Translations under genes and position numbers: made by a program
Assembly: GCA_017305715.1 (NCBI GenBank)
Contig: JAFKKG010000013.1
Location: 310,001 to 374,000, forward strand
Length of the DNA stretch: 64,000 nucleotides
Direction: 5' to 3'
From: Hyphomicrobiales bacterium
GTDB taxonomy: Bacteria > Pseudomonadota > Alphaproteobacteria > Rhizobiales > Xanthobacteraceae
Shown: positions 52,544 to 60,846 of the stretch, piece after piece
How the letters are laid out: every line of letters begins with the position of its first letter
Position numbering within the stretch: the stretch's first letter is position 1
Notes under the pieces: model-generated
What the model saw: only the letters and a program-made list of their open reading frames with translations
The model's database searches: none
Told to the model about the DNA's origin: nothing

Positions 52544-53815
52544 ATGCCGGAAATGACTGCCAGACCGCAATTGCCGGAGCGAACCCCGCGCGCCAAGGGC
52601 GAGCCGACTGCCCTTGATGGTCTGCTGGTCGTCGATTTTACCCGTGTCGTCGCGGGGCCCGCCTGTACGCAGACGCTGGCCGACTTCGGCGCCGAGGTGA
52701 TCAAGATCGAAAATCCGGACGGCGGCGACGATAGTCGGCACTATGAGCACGCGGAAATCGGTGGTGAGAGCGCCGCCTTTATCAGCCTTAATCGCAACAA
52801 GCGCGGCATTGCGCTCGATTTCACCAATCCGGCCGCGCTGGAGGTGGCGCGCGAACTGATCGCCAAGGCCGACGTCGTGGTGGAGAATTTCTCCGGCGGC
52901 GTGATGAAGAAATACGGGCTCGACTACGCCTCGGTCTCCCCAACCAATCCGCGGCTGGTATATTGCTCGATCTCGGCCTATGGCCGCAAGGGAGACTTCG
53001 CGCTGCGCCCGGGCTTCGATCCGATCACGCAGGCGGAAAGCGGCTTCATGTCGCTGAACGGTTTTCCGGACGGCGAGCCGGTGCGGACCGGTCCGCCGAT
53101 CGTCGATCTGGCGACGGGAATGTCTGCCTGTAACGCGATCCTGCTGGCGCTACTTGCCCGCGAGCGGCTCGGCCGTGGCCAGAATGTCGAGGTGGCGTTG
53201 ATCGACACGGCGGTGGCGATGACGGCCTTTTACGGCATGGCCTACCTGATCAGCGGCGAGAACCCCGGCCGCTTTGGAAACTCCCCGAACGGTTCACCGA
53301 CGGTCGGGGTGTATCAGGCCTCCGACGGGCCGCTTTATATGGCATGCGCCAACGACCGGCTGTATCGCCGGCTTGTGACGGATGTGCTGGGACGGCCCGA
53401 CCTCGTCACTGACCCGCAGTTCGCTCACCGGAAGAACCGATCGATCAACAAGGAAAAGCTGCGCGCCATCATCGCCGGCATTTTTGCCGGCGACCGGCTC
53501 GAGAACTGGATGGCGAAGATGAAGAAGGCCAACATCCCCGTTGGCTATCTGCGCACGGTCGAAGAGGGCCTCAACGCGCCGGAGGTGCGCGATCGCGATC
53601 GCCTGAGCCGCATCCCGCATCCGACGGCGGGCTCGGTGCCCAATATCGAAACGCCGCTCGTTATGAGCCTCACGCCCACCATCGATCCGGTCGCCGCGCC
53701 GCTGCTCGGCGAGCATACCAAGGAAGTGCTGCGCAAGACGCTTGGTTATGACGACCGCCGTATAGCGGCCCTGGCCGAGGCAGGGGCTTTTGGAAAGACG
53801 GGCAATACCGGCTGA
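52544..53815 (+). CDS. Family III CoA-transferase (CaiB/BaiF type)
   Basis: 423 residues: GLLVVDFTRVVAGPACTQTLADFGAEVIKIENPDGGDD, RNKRGIALDFTNP and VVENFSGGVMKKYGLDY. It is the only one of the four family III genes here that keeps Asp at the catalytic position (Asp221 in ALIDTAVAM). ATG 52544 follows GTGAGGA; MTARP at 52553 is an alternative. It is alone in orientation, with terminator hairpins on both sides; substrate unknown. Confidence 0.92.
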   Translation: MPEMTARPQLPERTPRAKGEPTALDGLLVVDFTRVVAGPACTQTLADFGAEVIKIENPDGGDDSRHYEHAEIGGESAAFISLNRNKRGIALDFTNPAALEVARELIAKADVVVENFSGGVMKKYGLDYASVSPTNPRLVYCSISAYGRKGDFALRPGFDPITQAESGFMSLNGFPDGEPVRTGPPIVDLATGMSACNAILLALLARERLGRGQNVEVALIDTAVAMTAFYGMAYLISGENPGRFGNSPNGSPTVGVYQASDGPLYMACANDRLYRRLVTDVLGRPDLVTDPQFAHRKNRSINKEKLRAIIAGIFAGDRLENWMAKMKKANIPVGYLRTVEEGLNAPEVRDRDRLSRIPHPTAGSVPNIETPLVMSLTPTIDPVAAPLLGEHTKEVLRKTLGYDDRRIAALAEAGAFGKTGNTG

Positions 53816-53881
53816 TCGCCGAGCAGCCGTGGACCGGGTTGCGCCCGTGGATGATCCATCCAGCTCTCTATTTCGAGAGTG

Positions 53882-53917
53882 CACGCCGGATCTGATCCTT
53901 TCGGGTCGCCCGGCGTG
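53882..53917. terminator. Hairpin between convergent genes
   Basis: CACGCCGG (53882-53889) pairs with CCGGCGTG (53910-53917), a perfect 8-bp stem with a 20-base loop, between the convergent CoA-transferase and the 61-residue gene. No T-tract on either side, so it may act bidirectionally only as a weak terminator. Confidence 0.4.
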
Positions 53918-53973
53918 ATCCAGGTCAATTCTGCGATGTCGCGCTGAAAGCGCCAGACTGGCCTTCCAGCGCC

Positions 53974-54159
53974 TCAGTTCGGCTTGCTGCGCAGGTTGTT
54001 TCCCGGAATAGTTTCAACCTTCTTGGGTTCGGCCCGGTCGATCTCCAGGCGAGCCATTCGAAGTATCAAGGTCGCCGTCGTCAAGCCGAGCCGTTCGGCT
54101 TCTTGCGCAGCGGTATCGACTTTCTGGGCCAAGCCCTCACGTTTACCTTGATGTGCCAT
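53974..54159 (-). CDS. Small hypothetical protein, last gene of the YqcI-type operon
   Basis: 61 residues: MAHQGKREGLAQKVDTAAQEAERLGLTTATLILRMARLEIDR. A ribosome-binding stretch AAGAGGAACAGCA precedes the ATG. The protein looks like one or two amphipathic helices with a basic tail (GNNLRSKPN). It starts 24 bases after the cupin stop. No family was recognised. Confidence 0.55.
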   Translation of the reverse strand: MAHQGKREGLAQKVDTAAQEAERLGLTTATLILRMARLEIDRAEPKKVETIPGNNLRSKPN

Positions 54160-54183
54160 TGCTGTTCCTCTTCTGGGGTTGCT

Positions 54184-54504
54184 TCAATTGTTCGCCGGGT
54201 TGGCAGGTGGGCGCGTCGCGATCGCATAGACCGCGCCACCCTCCAGCGCCTCGGATTGGTGGGGCGTTCCGGCGGGCAGCAATATGGTGTCGCCAGCGCC
54301 GACGATGCGCTCGCCGCCGTCCCACATAAAATTCAACCGGCCACGGATGATCACGAGAATCTCGTCCACTGGATGGGTGTGAAGGTGATGCACCTTGCCC
54401 GCGGTGTCGTGCTGCAGTTCGATGCTGCCCTGTTCAGGCAACAGGTTCAGGATGACGGGATCGATGGCGAACTCGGTCTTGTGGCCTGCAATGATCTGGG
54501 TCAT
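54184..54504 (-). CDS. Single-domain cupin protein
   Basis: 106 residues: VHHLHTHPVDEILVIIRGRLNFMWDGG gives the first cupin motif with metal ligands HxH...E, and GDTILLPAGTPHQSEAL gives the second with the last His. Cupins bind Fe, Mn or Zn and include dioxygenases, isomerases and binding proteins. The start overlaps the YqcI-type stop by four bases, so both proteins are made together and may act on one product. Confidence 0.88.
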   Translation of the reverse strand: MTQIIAGHKTEFAIDPVILNLLPEQGSIELQHDTAGKVHHLHTHPVDEILVIIRGRLNFMWDGGERIVGAGDTILLPAGTPHQSEALEGGAVYAIATRPPANPANN

Positions 54505-55256
54505 GCCGCTTGCTCCTTGCCTTCGATCTGAGGCGGTTTGTTCTGCGCGAGTTTGGCGAAGGGGCAGCCCCCTCCGGATTCATTGTCGTCATGCAGAAAA
54601 TATTGCCGGTATTCGCGCCCGTCGGCCGCGCCGTAGCGACCGAGATGCGGTGAGGGGCCCGCACTGTCGTACGGAATGAGCCGCTTACGCACTTCAGCGA
54701 ATGCGGCGTTGGCTGCCCTTTCGGTTCCGAGGATCTTGTCGAAGACCCATCGCGGTTGGAAGGTGAGCATGAAGGCGCTGGACCGGCGGCTTTGCCGCAT
54801 CACATGTGCCGGCGTCGTGCAAACCACGAAAATCGGCTCGCCCGCGAACGAGAATTCCCACATTGGATGATCGATCTGTTCGGGGATCTCCGCGGGCCAT
54901 GGGCTGTTATCGAGCCGCGCCAGCTGGTCGAGCGTTAGCCACATCTTGCGGTAATACGCATCCAGCGTCTGCACCGGGCGAGGCCGGGTAAATACAATAA
55001 GCGAAGTGTTGGGACCGTAGGATCGGGACTCGGAGACATATTGGGCCAGCTGGCCGGCGAGCACCTCGACGTCGTAGGGATCGAGGAACAGATAGCGCAG
55101 TTGGTCCTGGCGATGGCCGGCCACGCCGAAAACACAGGGAAAGGGTCTCGCTTCGCTACTCATCTGGGATTCGAATTCGGAGAACATCACGCTCTGCCAA
55201 CTGCTCACCGCATATTTCGAAGCGACTTCCTCTCGTCTCAAAAACAAACGCTCCAT
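54501..55256 (-). CDS. YqcI/YcgG family protein, heme-dependent N-hydroxylase-like
   Basis: 251 residues. The family blocks are PFPCVFGVAGHRQDQLRYLF near the start, LIVFTRP in the first third, HPMWEFSFAGEPIFVVCTTPAHVMRQSRRSSAF mid-protein and FQPRWVFDKILG. The C-terminal ADGREYRQYFLHDDNESGG and CPF end complete it. The family includes GntA, a heme-dependent enzyme that N-hydroxylates a guanidino group, so a related N-oxygenation is plausible here; the substrate is unknown. It is co-transcribed with MFS, GNAT and cupin genes, as in a small-molecule cluster. Confidence 0.78.
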   Translation of the reverse strand: MERLFLRREEVASKYAVSSWQSVMFSEFESQMSSEARPFPCVFGVAGHRQDQLRYLFLDPYDVEVLAGQLAQYVSESRSYGPNTSLIVFTRPRPVQTLDAYYRKMWLTLDQLARLDNSPWPAEIPEQIDHPMWEFSFAGEPIFVVCTTPAHVMRQSRRSSAFMLTFQPRWVFDKILGTERAANAAFAEVRKRLIPYDSAGPSPHLGRYGAADGREYRQYFLHDDNESGGGCPFAKLAQNKPPQIEGKEQAA

Positions 55257-55281
55257 AACGCTCCCTCTACTTTCACGACGT

Positions 55282-56574
55282 CTAGCGGCCTATCAATTTG
55301 TTCCTCATCAATAACGGCCCGGCTATACCGGGCAGCGACATGAGCAGCAGAATTCCGATCAGGGTGGTGTAGCCCGCGTCACCGATGGCGGGGGCGCCTT
55401 GCACCGCGTCCGCTCCAGCAAGCTGGCTGGCTGCAACCATCGCAAACCCGATCACGGGCTGTGCGGCGCCAGCGAAAATTCCCGCAGCCGTCGTGTTCAC
55501 GGATGCGCCAACGCCGATCAGGTCGGCGGTGTAGAGCTTCTTGGTGGACTTCAGCACCAGTGGAACGGTCCCGCCGGCGACAAGCCCGAGCGCCGTAAAG
55601 ACGATGGTGACGTAGACCAGGCCGAACGCATGGGCGATCGCCGGCAGCAACATCGTAATCAGGATCATTCGCAGCACGCAAATGCGGATCAGCGCGTTGT
55701 CGAGCGCCGCCGCGGCACGGTCAGCGGCGTGACCGAGAAAGATCGAGCCGACCGCATTGCCGATCATGAAGGCGAGCAGGGGCGTGCCTGCGGCGGTCGG
55801 CGAGATATTGAAGAAATGCGCCACCATCGGAATGCCCCAGACGCCCGACAACGTGGTCACCACGGCGAAATGGGACGCAAACGTCATGGCGCAGCCCCAG
55901 TTGGCGAGCCCGGTCAGTGATTGCCGGGCGGCCATCACGACGCTTTTCAGCGTCTTGTTGCTGTGCGACACCGGATCGGGTTTCAGCACGACCTTGGCGA
56001 CGGCAAGATTGGCGAGGCCAACGGCGGCGATGAACAGGAAGCAAGCGCGCCAGCCAAAGCCGGTTACAGCCGCCGCGAGCGGTGTCGTGGCGATGACGCC
56101 ACCGACATATCCCGACACTTGGGAAATGCCCGACATCACGCCGAATCGCTCGTCGCTGAAGCTCTGCGCCACCAGCTTCAGCAACGCCGTGAATACCAGC
56201 GCATCACCGCAAGCAATAACCAGGCGCGCGGCAAACGCGTCGAGCATATTCGGCGCCAGCGCGAACGCAGCGCTCCCCAGCGAGGAGGCCGCCATGCTGA
56301 ACAGCACCACGCGCTTGACGCCATAGCGGTCGACCAGCAGGCCTGCCGGGATCTGCATCAGGGTGTAGCCCCAGAAATAGCTGGAGGCGAGCATCGCGAT
56401 GCCGGCGGCGTCGGTGCTGAAATCGTGCATGAAGTTCAGGCTGACCGTTTGCGGCGACACGCGCTGCAGGAACGCGATGGCGTATGCGATCGCCACCGCC
56501 GCCCAGGCCAGATAGGCACGATCCGTGAATCGCGAGAGCGGTGTGAGTACGGCTTGCTGTCCGGGCATCGACAT
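55282..56574 (-). CDS. MFS transporter
   Basis: 430 residues with twelve helices. LQRVSPQTVSLNFMHDF and LVDRYGVKRVVLFSMAASS (MFS loop 2-3 motif G-x-x-x-D-R-x-G-x-K-R) mark the first half, and LGHAADRAA the second. The ATG shares a base with the GNAT-like stop (TGATG), so translation is coupled. Its role may be uptake of a precursor or export of the product of the operon. Longer in-frame readings to 56877 lie inside the GNAT-like gene. Confidence 0.88.
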   Translation of the reverse strand: MSMPGQQAVLTPLSRFTDRAYLAWAAVAIAYAIAFLQRVSPQTVSLNFMHDFSTDAAGIAMLASSYFWGYTLMQIPAGLLVDRYGVKRVVLFSMAASSLGSAAFALAPNMLDAFAARLVIACGDALVFTALLKLVAQSFSDERFGVMSGISQVSGYVGGVIATTPLAAAVTGFGWRACFLFIAAVGLANLAVAKVVLKPDPVSHSNKTLKSVVMAARQSLTGLANWGCAMTFASHFAVVTTLSGVWGIPMVAHFFNISPTAAGTPLLAFMIGNAVGSIFLGHAADRAAAALDNALIRICVLRMILITMLLPAIAHAFGLVYVTIVFTALGLVAGGTVPLVLKSTKKLYTADLIGVGASVNTTAAGIFAGAAQPVIGFAMVAASQLAGADAVQGAPAIGDAGYTTLIGILLLMSLPGIAGPLLMRNKLIGR

Positions 56575-57284
56575 CACACCCTCGCGTATCCGACCGAGAA
56601 CAGGGCATCGGCGGTATCGGGAATCATACGGGACATCGCGGCGTCGACCAGCGACGCAGCGCCATGATAGTCCTGCCGGTGGTGCTTGATGTGGCCGTAG
56701 GCGCCCCGCATGATCATGCCGGGTAGCTCCAGCGGTTTGCCGGGGTACAGCGCGGCGCACATCTCGATGCAAGCCGCTTGCAGCGCGGAATCCTGCACGT
56801 CCTCCAGCAACGAGGGGGTTACCTTCTCGCAGATCTTGGCATTGGCCGTCCAGACGATCGGGTTTCGCGTCCGCCATCCATAGAGCACGCTGTCACCCAT
56901 CTCGGCAGCGCCTGAACATTTCAGCACTTCCGAGGTGAAGAAGCCGTAGAGACCGCGGCCCTGATGAGCGGGGAGCACTTCGGTGCCGCTGCGATAGATC
57001 GCAAGCTCGCCGGAAATCCGCAGCACGCGATAGACTGAAAATGCGGCCAGTCCGGAGCTGTCATACACCAGGACGAGGCCGTACTTGCCGTCAAACGGAG
57101 AGGCCTGCGCCGTCCAATGCGGCTCGGTCGCTTTCCAGTTGACGGCAATGATGCCGTTCATGGCGTCCATCAGCGGCTGCTGGTCGGAGGCCGCGATGCG
57201 CGATGCGTCCGGAAAGCTGTAAATCGCGTAATCGGTCCAGGGCGATTTGATCGCCTGATACTGGCTGCCCAGATTTTGCGGCAT
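56574..57284 (-). CDS. GNAT-like N-acetyltransferase
   Basis: 236 residues. The part QGRGLYGFFTSEVL has the Q/R-x-x-G-x-G/A acetyl-CoA loop pattern, preceded by LAAFSVYRVL and the ELAIYRSGTEVLPAH strand. The rest has little similarity to any subclass I know. ATG 57284 was chosen for the GGAG 7 bases upstream. First gene of the five-gene minus-strand operon and divergent from a GlxA-like regulator 63 bases away. Confidence 0.65.
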   Translation of the reverse strand: MPQNLGSQYQAIKSPWTDYAIYSFPDASRIAASDQQPLMDAMNGIIAVNWKATEPHWTAQASPFDGKYGLVLVYDSSGLAAFSVYRVLRISGELAIYRSGTEVLPAHQGRGLYGFFTSEVLKCSGAAEMGDSVLYGWRTRNPIVWTANAKICEKVTPSLLEDVQDSALQAACIEMCAALYPGKPLELPGMIMRGAYGHIKHHRQDYHGAASLVDAAMSRMIPDTADALFSVGYARV

Positions 57285-57347
57285 GGCCGAACTCCAGTTA
57301 CGCAACCCGAGCTATACAGGCGGGCCTCGAATGCCTTAAAGGACAAT

Positions 57348-58367
57348 ATGCCCTCGAAATCTGCCAAAGCCCGCCGTCCCGGACCGCGCGAAGCGGCGTC
57401 GATGCGGCGCATCGCTATCGTCGGCTTTCCCGGCGTGACCCTGCTCGATATCTCCGGACCGGCGCAGGTGTTTGCGGAGTTGGCGGCGATCGAACTGCCG
57501 GGTCCCGGCTATGCGCTATCGTATCTCTCGACCTCGGGCGGGCTGGTGCCGACCGACGTCGGGATGATGATCGATACCGCTGCGATCGATAGCGTGCGGC
57601 CGCATCAGGTCGATACGCTGGTAATCCCGGGCGGCCCCGGCATTTGGGATATCCGCAAGGACGCGCGCCTGATGCAGTGGATTTCGGAGGCGCTGCCCAA
57701 GGCGCGCCGGGTGGCCTCGGTGTGTCTTGGGGCTTTCGCGCTGGCCTGGACCGGCATACTGGACGGCAAGCGCGCCGTGACCCATTGGCGTTTTTGCCCG
57801 AGACTGCAGGACAGCTTCCCCAACATCCGTGTCGAGCCGAATGCCATCTTCGTCCAGGACGGCCGGGTCTGGTCATCGGCCGGCGTCAGCGCCGGTATTG
57901 ATCTGGCGCTTGCCATGATCGAGGAGGATTTCGGGCATACGACTGCGCTCGACGTCGCGCGGAGACTGGTGGTCTATCTGAAGCGGCCAGGCGGCCAGAG
58001 TCAATTTTCCACCGTACTCGCGGCGCAGGCCTCCGACGTCGAAGGGCGATTCAGCGCGCTGCACGCCTGGATCATCGAAAACATCGCAAGCGATCTCAGG
58101 GTCGAGACGCTCGCGGCGCAGGCCGGGATGACGCCGCGGACGTTCGCTCGCACCTACACCAGTCGCACCGGCATGACGCCGGCGAGCGGCGTCGAGGCGC
58201 TGCGGGTCGAGACAGCGCGGCTGCTGCTCGAAAGCCGGCAGGTCGGTGGTGTCATCGAGGTCGCCAAACGCGCCGGCTTCGGCGATGACGAACGCATGCG
58301 GCGCGCGTTCCTGCGACATCTCGGCGTATCGCCCAGCGAATACCGCAGCCGCTTTTCGGGCGGCTGA
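57348..58367 (+). CDS. GlxA-like transcriptional regulator (DJ-1/PfpI domain + AraC HTH)
   Basis: 339 residues. The DJ-1-like domain (RIAIVGFPGVTLLDISGPAQVF ... LVIPGGPGIWDI ... VASVCLGAFALAW with the elbow Cys) spans about 20-200. The AraC double HTH follows (VETLAAQAGMTPRTFARTY and VIEVAKRAGFGDDERMRRAF). It starts 63 bases from the divergent operon with YqcI, MFS and cupin genes, its probable target. A basic N-terminal leader (MPSKSAKARRPGPRE) precedes the fold. Confidence 0.9.
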   Translation: MPSKSAKARRPGPREAASMRRIAIVGFPGVTLLDISGPAQVFAELAAIELPGPGYALSYLSTSGGLVPTDVGMMIDTAAIDSVRPHQVDTLVIPGGPGIWDIRKDARLMQWISEALPKARRVASVCLGAFALAWTGILDGKRAVTHWRFCPRLQDSFPNIRVEPNAIFVQDGRVWSSAGVSAGIDLALAMIEEDFGHTTALDVARRLVVYLKRPGGQSQFSTVLAAQASDVEGRFSALHAWIIENIASDLRVETLAAQAGMTPRTFARTYTSRTGMTPASGVEALRVETARLLLESRQVGGVIEVAKRAGFGDDERMRRAFLRHLGVSPSEYRSRFSGG

Positions 58368-58518
58368 GCGGCGCGGGCTGGGAGTTTTCCGCTCCAGGCC
58401 GACGTACCTCGCCAGCGAATAGCAGCCCTTCGTTTGTGCACCGGATCAACCTGTTCAAGGCGGTAGCTTTTCTCGTTTATCTGCGGCTAATGTGCCGCGA
58501 AAATGGGAGAGAAGCACG

Positions 58519-59652
58519 ATGAATGACGGGACCCCTATCCGGCCGGCGCGGAATGTCGAACTCGGCGCCAGCGGCGAAGAATTCCAGAATCTCCACGAAT
58601 TCGTGCGCAAGGCCCGGGCCCGGCTGAACCAGAACGCGTGGGATTACATCGTCGGGGCGTCGGAGACCGAGACCACCATGCGCCGCAATCGTATGGCGCT
58701 CGACGAGCTCGCATTCCGGCCGCGGGTGCTGCGCGATGTCGCCAAGGTCGATGCGTCGACCACGGTCTTCGGCCGCAAATTGCGCCTGCCGGTCATGATC
58801 GCACCTGTCGGTGCGCTGGAAATTTTCGATCCCGATTCAGGTGCTGCGGTGGCGCGCGGAGCCGGCCGGTTTGGCGCTGCCCATATGCTCAGTTCGGTCT
58901 CGGAGCCCGGGCTCGAGGCCACGGCAAAAGCCGCACCCGATGCGCTCCGCATCTTCCAGCTCTATGTCCGCGGCGACGATGCTTTTGTCGAAGACATGGT
59001 CAGCCGCACGATCGCGAACGGGTATGCCGCGTTCTGTCTGACCGTCGACACGGCGCATTACAGCCGTCGCGAACGCGATATCGCCAAGCGCTATGTCCGG
59101 GAAAGCCGGATCCGCGCCACCGGAGGCGACTTCCAGAAGGGCTTGGAATGGCGGACCGTGAAGCTGATCAAGGACAAGTATAAAATCCCGCTGGTGCTCA
59201 AGGGTATCGCGACCGCCGAAGATGCCGCCATTGCGCTCGATCACGGCGTGGATTGGATCTATGTGTCGAACCACGGCGGACGCCAGCTCGACCACGGCCG
59301 CGGCTCGATGCATGTGCTGCCCGAAATCGTCGACGCCGTTGCCGGCCGCGCCAAGATCATGGTCGACGGTTCGTTCTGCCGTGGCACCGACATCGTGAAG
59401 GCGATCGCCTCGGGCGCCGATCTCGTCGGCATCGGCCGCCTGCAATGCTGGGCGCTCGCCGCCGGCGGCGAAGCCGGCATCACCCGGATGCTGGAACTGC
59501 TGGAGGATGAGATGATCCGTTGCCTCGGATTGCTCGGTGTCACCAGTCTCGCCGAGCTGAACAAATCCTGCCTGCATGCTGCGACGCCGACCAACCTGCC
59601 GAGCGTATTCAGCGCGTTTCCGCTGCTGGATATTGAACCCTATCGGTACTGA
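58519..59652 (+). CDS. FMN-dependent alpha-hydroxy acid dehydrogenase
   Basis: 377 residues: VMIAPVGALEIFDPDSG, LYVRGDDAFVEDMVSRTI, TVDTAHYSRRERDIAKRYV, VLKGIATAEDAAIALDHGVDWI and the catalytic His252 in SNHGGRQLDHGR. The lactate/glycolate oxidase family oxidises L-2-hydroxy acids with FMN. ATG 58519 was chosen by GGGAGAGAAG upstream; an earlier in-frame start adds 9 residues. It is 151 bases after the GlxA-like gene on the same strand and may belong to the same regulon. Confidence 0.92.
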   Translation: MNDGTPIRPARNVELGASGEEFQNLHEFVRKARARLNQNAWDYIVGASETETTMRRNRMALDELAFRPRVLRDVAKVDASTTVFGRKLRLPVMIAPVGALEIFDPDSGAAVARGAGRFGAAHMLSSVSEPGLEATAKAAPDALRIFQLYVRGDDAFVEDMVSRTIANGYAAFCLTVDTAHYSRRERDIAKRYVRESRIRATGGDFQKGLEWRTVKLIKDKYKIPLVLKGIATAEDAAIALDHGVDWIYVSNHGGRQLDHGRGSMHVLPEIVDAVAGRAKIMVDGSFCRGTDIVKAIASGADLVGIGRLQCWALAAGGEAGITRMLELLEDEMIRCLGLLGVTSLAELNKSCLHAATPTNLPSVFSAFPLLDIEPYRY

Positions 59653-59741
59653 GGACGGCGTTTCAGGGCCGGCCGGATTCGCACAAAAAGCCGCCGCGAT
59701 GCCGACAAAATCTGATCGAATTGTTCCACTAGTCGAAGCGG

Positions 59742-59939
59742 ATGGTGGACAATCCCTTCGCTGAACACGATCTCGAACGCGCTATTGGTCTTCGCTGGAC
59801 GCTGCGCGACATTCAGGCCCGTCGGCTGAAAATGTGGCCCGTCAGCGACGAAGATTTGCGCGTTCTGACGGAACTCGGTTTGATCGAACTGCGAGACGAG
59901 GGGCCGGTGCTGACAGAGTCAGGAGCTGCCGTGCTGTGA
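59742..59939 (+). CDS. Small hypothetical protein
   Basis: 65 residues: MVDNPFAEHDLERAIGLRWTLRDIQARRLKMWPVSDEDLRVL, then LIELRDEGPVLTESGAAVL. The C-terminal half looks like a winged-helix-type wing (LTELGLIELRDEGPVLTESG), so it may be a mini-HTH protein. No clear ribosome-binding site. A similar sequence exists in my memory of bradyrhizobia without known role. Confidence 0.6.
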   Translation: MVDNPFAEHDLERAIGLRWTLRDIQARRLKMWPVSDEDLRVLTELGLIELRDEGPVLTESGAAVL

Positions 59940-59959
59940 CCCGGGCTCTAGATTCTTGT

Positions 59960-60014
59960 TTTGACGCGTTTTCTTTACGCGAACCGGTATCCACTCCGCT
60001 CGAAAACGCTCTAG
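59960..60014. repeat. REP-like element, copy 1
   Basis: TTGACGCGTTTTCTTTACGC (59960-59979) is followed by GAACCGGTATCC and CCGCTCGAAAACGCTCTAG at 59996-60014. The last 19 bases recur with one change at 60828-60846. ACGCG/CGCG arms flank the T-rich centre. I recall near-identical elements in many Bradyrhizobium intergenic regions. It abuts the stop of the zinc-ribbon gene. Confidence 0.7.
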
Positions 60015-60200
60015 CTAGCGGGCCTTCAAGAAGCTCTCACCGGACTCGCACGGCGTGCACCGGTAGGTCAGGACATCGTAATTCTGATCGCGCGGTTCAA
60101 TCGTCGCCAGTCTCATTTGCGTGCCGCACTTGATGCAGGGCATTTCTATGCTGGTTTGAAAGCGCGTGCAGGTTGGCGTCGGCCGAAAGGTTTGTAGCAT
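60015..60200 (-). CDS. Small zinc-ribbon protein
   Basis: 61 residues from ATG 60200, chosen for GGGGAT just upstream. The C-terminal 42 residues carry two CxxC pairs in a treble-clef/ribbon: MPCIKCGTQM and YRCTPCESGESF. A shorter start at 60143 (MPCIKC) is possible. Its TAG stop is directly next to the REP-like element. Function unknown; such short ribbons often bind zinc in regulatory complexes. Confidence 0.65.
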   Translation of the reverse strand: MLQTFRPTPTCTRFQTSIEMPCIKCGTQMRLATIEPRDQNYDVLTYRCTPCESGESFLKAR

Positions 60201-60451
60201 TTGATCCCCATGTCCCCGAGGGCGACGCAACGCCACAAACCGTCGAACTCAAGCCCGAATCACTATGCCATACTGTTGACATGATTGGAATCAGGTCCGC
60301 TAGCCCGTATCGCTACGGGTCCAGATAGGAGATAATTCCTTGACGACGACGCCGGGATGCTGGTCTCGGAAAGTGGCGCGCGGGCCAATCCGGCACAGAC
60401 GACGGCCGGAACTATGCTAACGTCCCGGAGACGATATCGGAGAGGGCGACC

Positions 60452-60805
60452 ATGATTGAACCGAAACTTGAAGTTCCGGCCGAGCTGCGCGATCTGGCCG
60501 AAAAGACCATTGATCAGGCGGAAAAGGCGTTCGGCATGTTCTTCGATGCCGCCGGCAAGTCGATGACGTCGATGCCGGGGCCGGGCACCGAAATCTCGCG
60601 GCAGGCGCTGTCGTTTACCGAGCAGAACATGAAGGCTGCGTTCGAGCACGCCCGCAAGCTGGTTCACGCGACCGACCTCCAGGAAGCGATGCGAATTCAG
60701 TCGGAATTCCTGCGCAGCCAGTTCACCAATGCCGGCGAGCATATGCGGCAGATCAGCGGTGGTGTGATGTCGGCTGCCAAGGACGCGACCAAGGGCAAGT
60801 TCTGA
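60452..60805 (+). CDS. Phasin-family protein
   Basis: 117 residues: LRDLAEKTIDQAEKAFGMFFDAAGKSM, SFTEQNMKAAFEHARKLVHATDLQEAMRIQSEFLRSQF, and a short GGVMSAAKDATKGKF end. This alpha-helical pattern is the phasin family, which coats polyhydroxyalkanoate granules or acts as a helical chaperone. GGAGAGGG lies before the ATG. It stands alone with its own promoter. Confidence 0.9.
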   Translation: MIEPKLEVPAELRDLAEKTIDQAEKAFGMFFDAAGKSMTSMPGPGTEISRQALSFTEQNMKAAFEHARKLVHATDLQEAMRIQSEFLRSQFTNAGEHMRQISGGVMSAAKDATKGKF

Positions 60806-60827
60806 ACGGCCAGCGCCAGCGTACGCT

Positions 60828-60846
60828 CCGCTCGAAATCGCTCTAG
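60828..60846. repeat. REP-like element tail, copy 2
   Basis: CCGCTCGAAATCGCTCTAG matches the end of the 59960-60014 element except for one base. It overlaps the 3' end of the 84-residue minus-strand gene, whose TAG stop lies in it, so both copies sit at the ends of minus-strand genes. Confidence 0.7.

Noticed and set aside
60263-60742. Minus-strand frame over the phasin gene
   Set aside because: The plus strand shows the phasin helix pattern and a good ribosome site.
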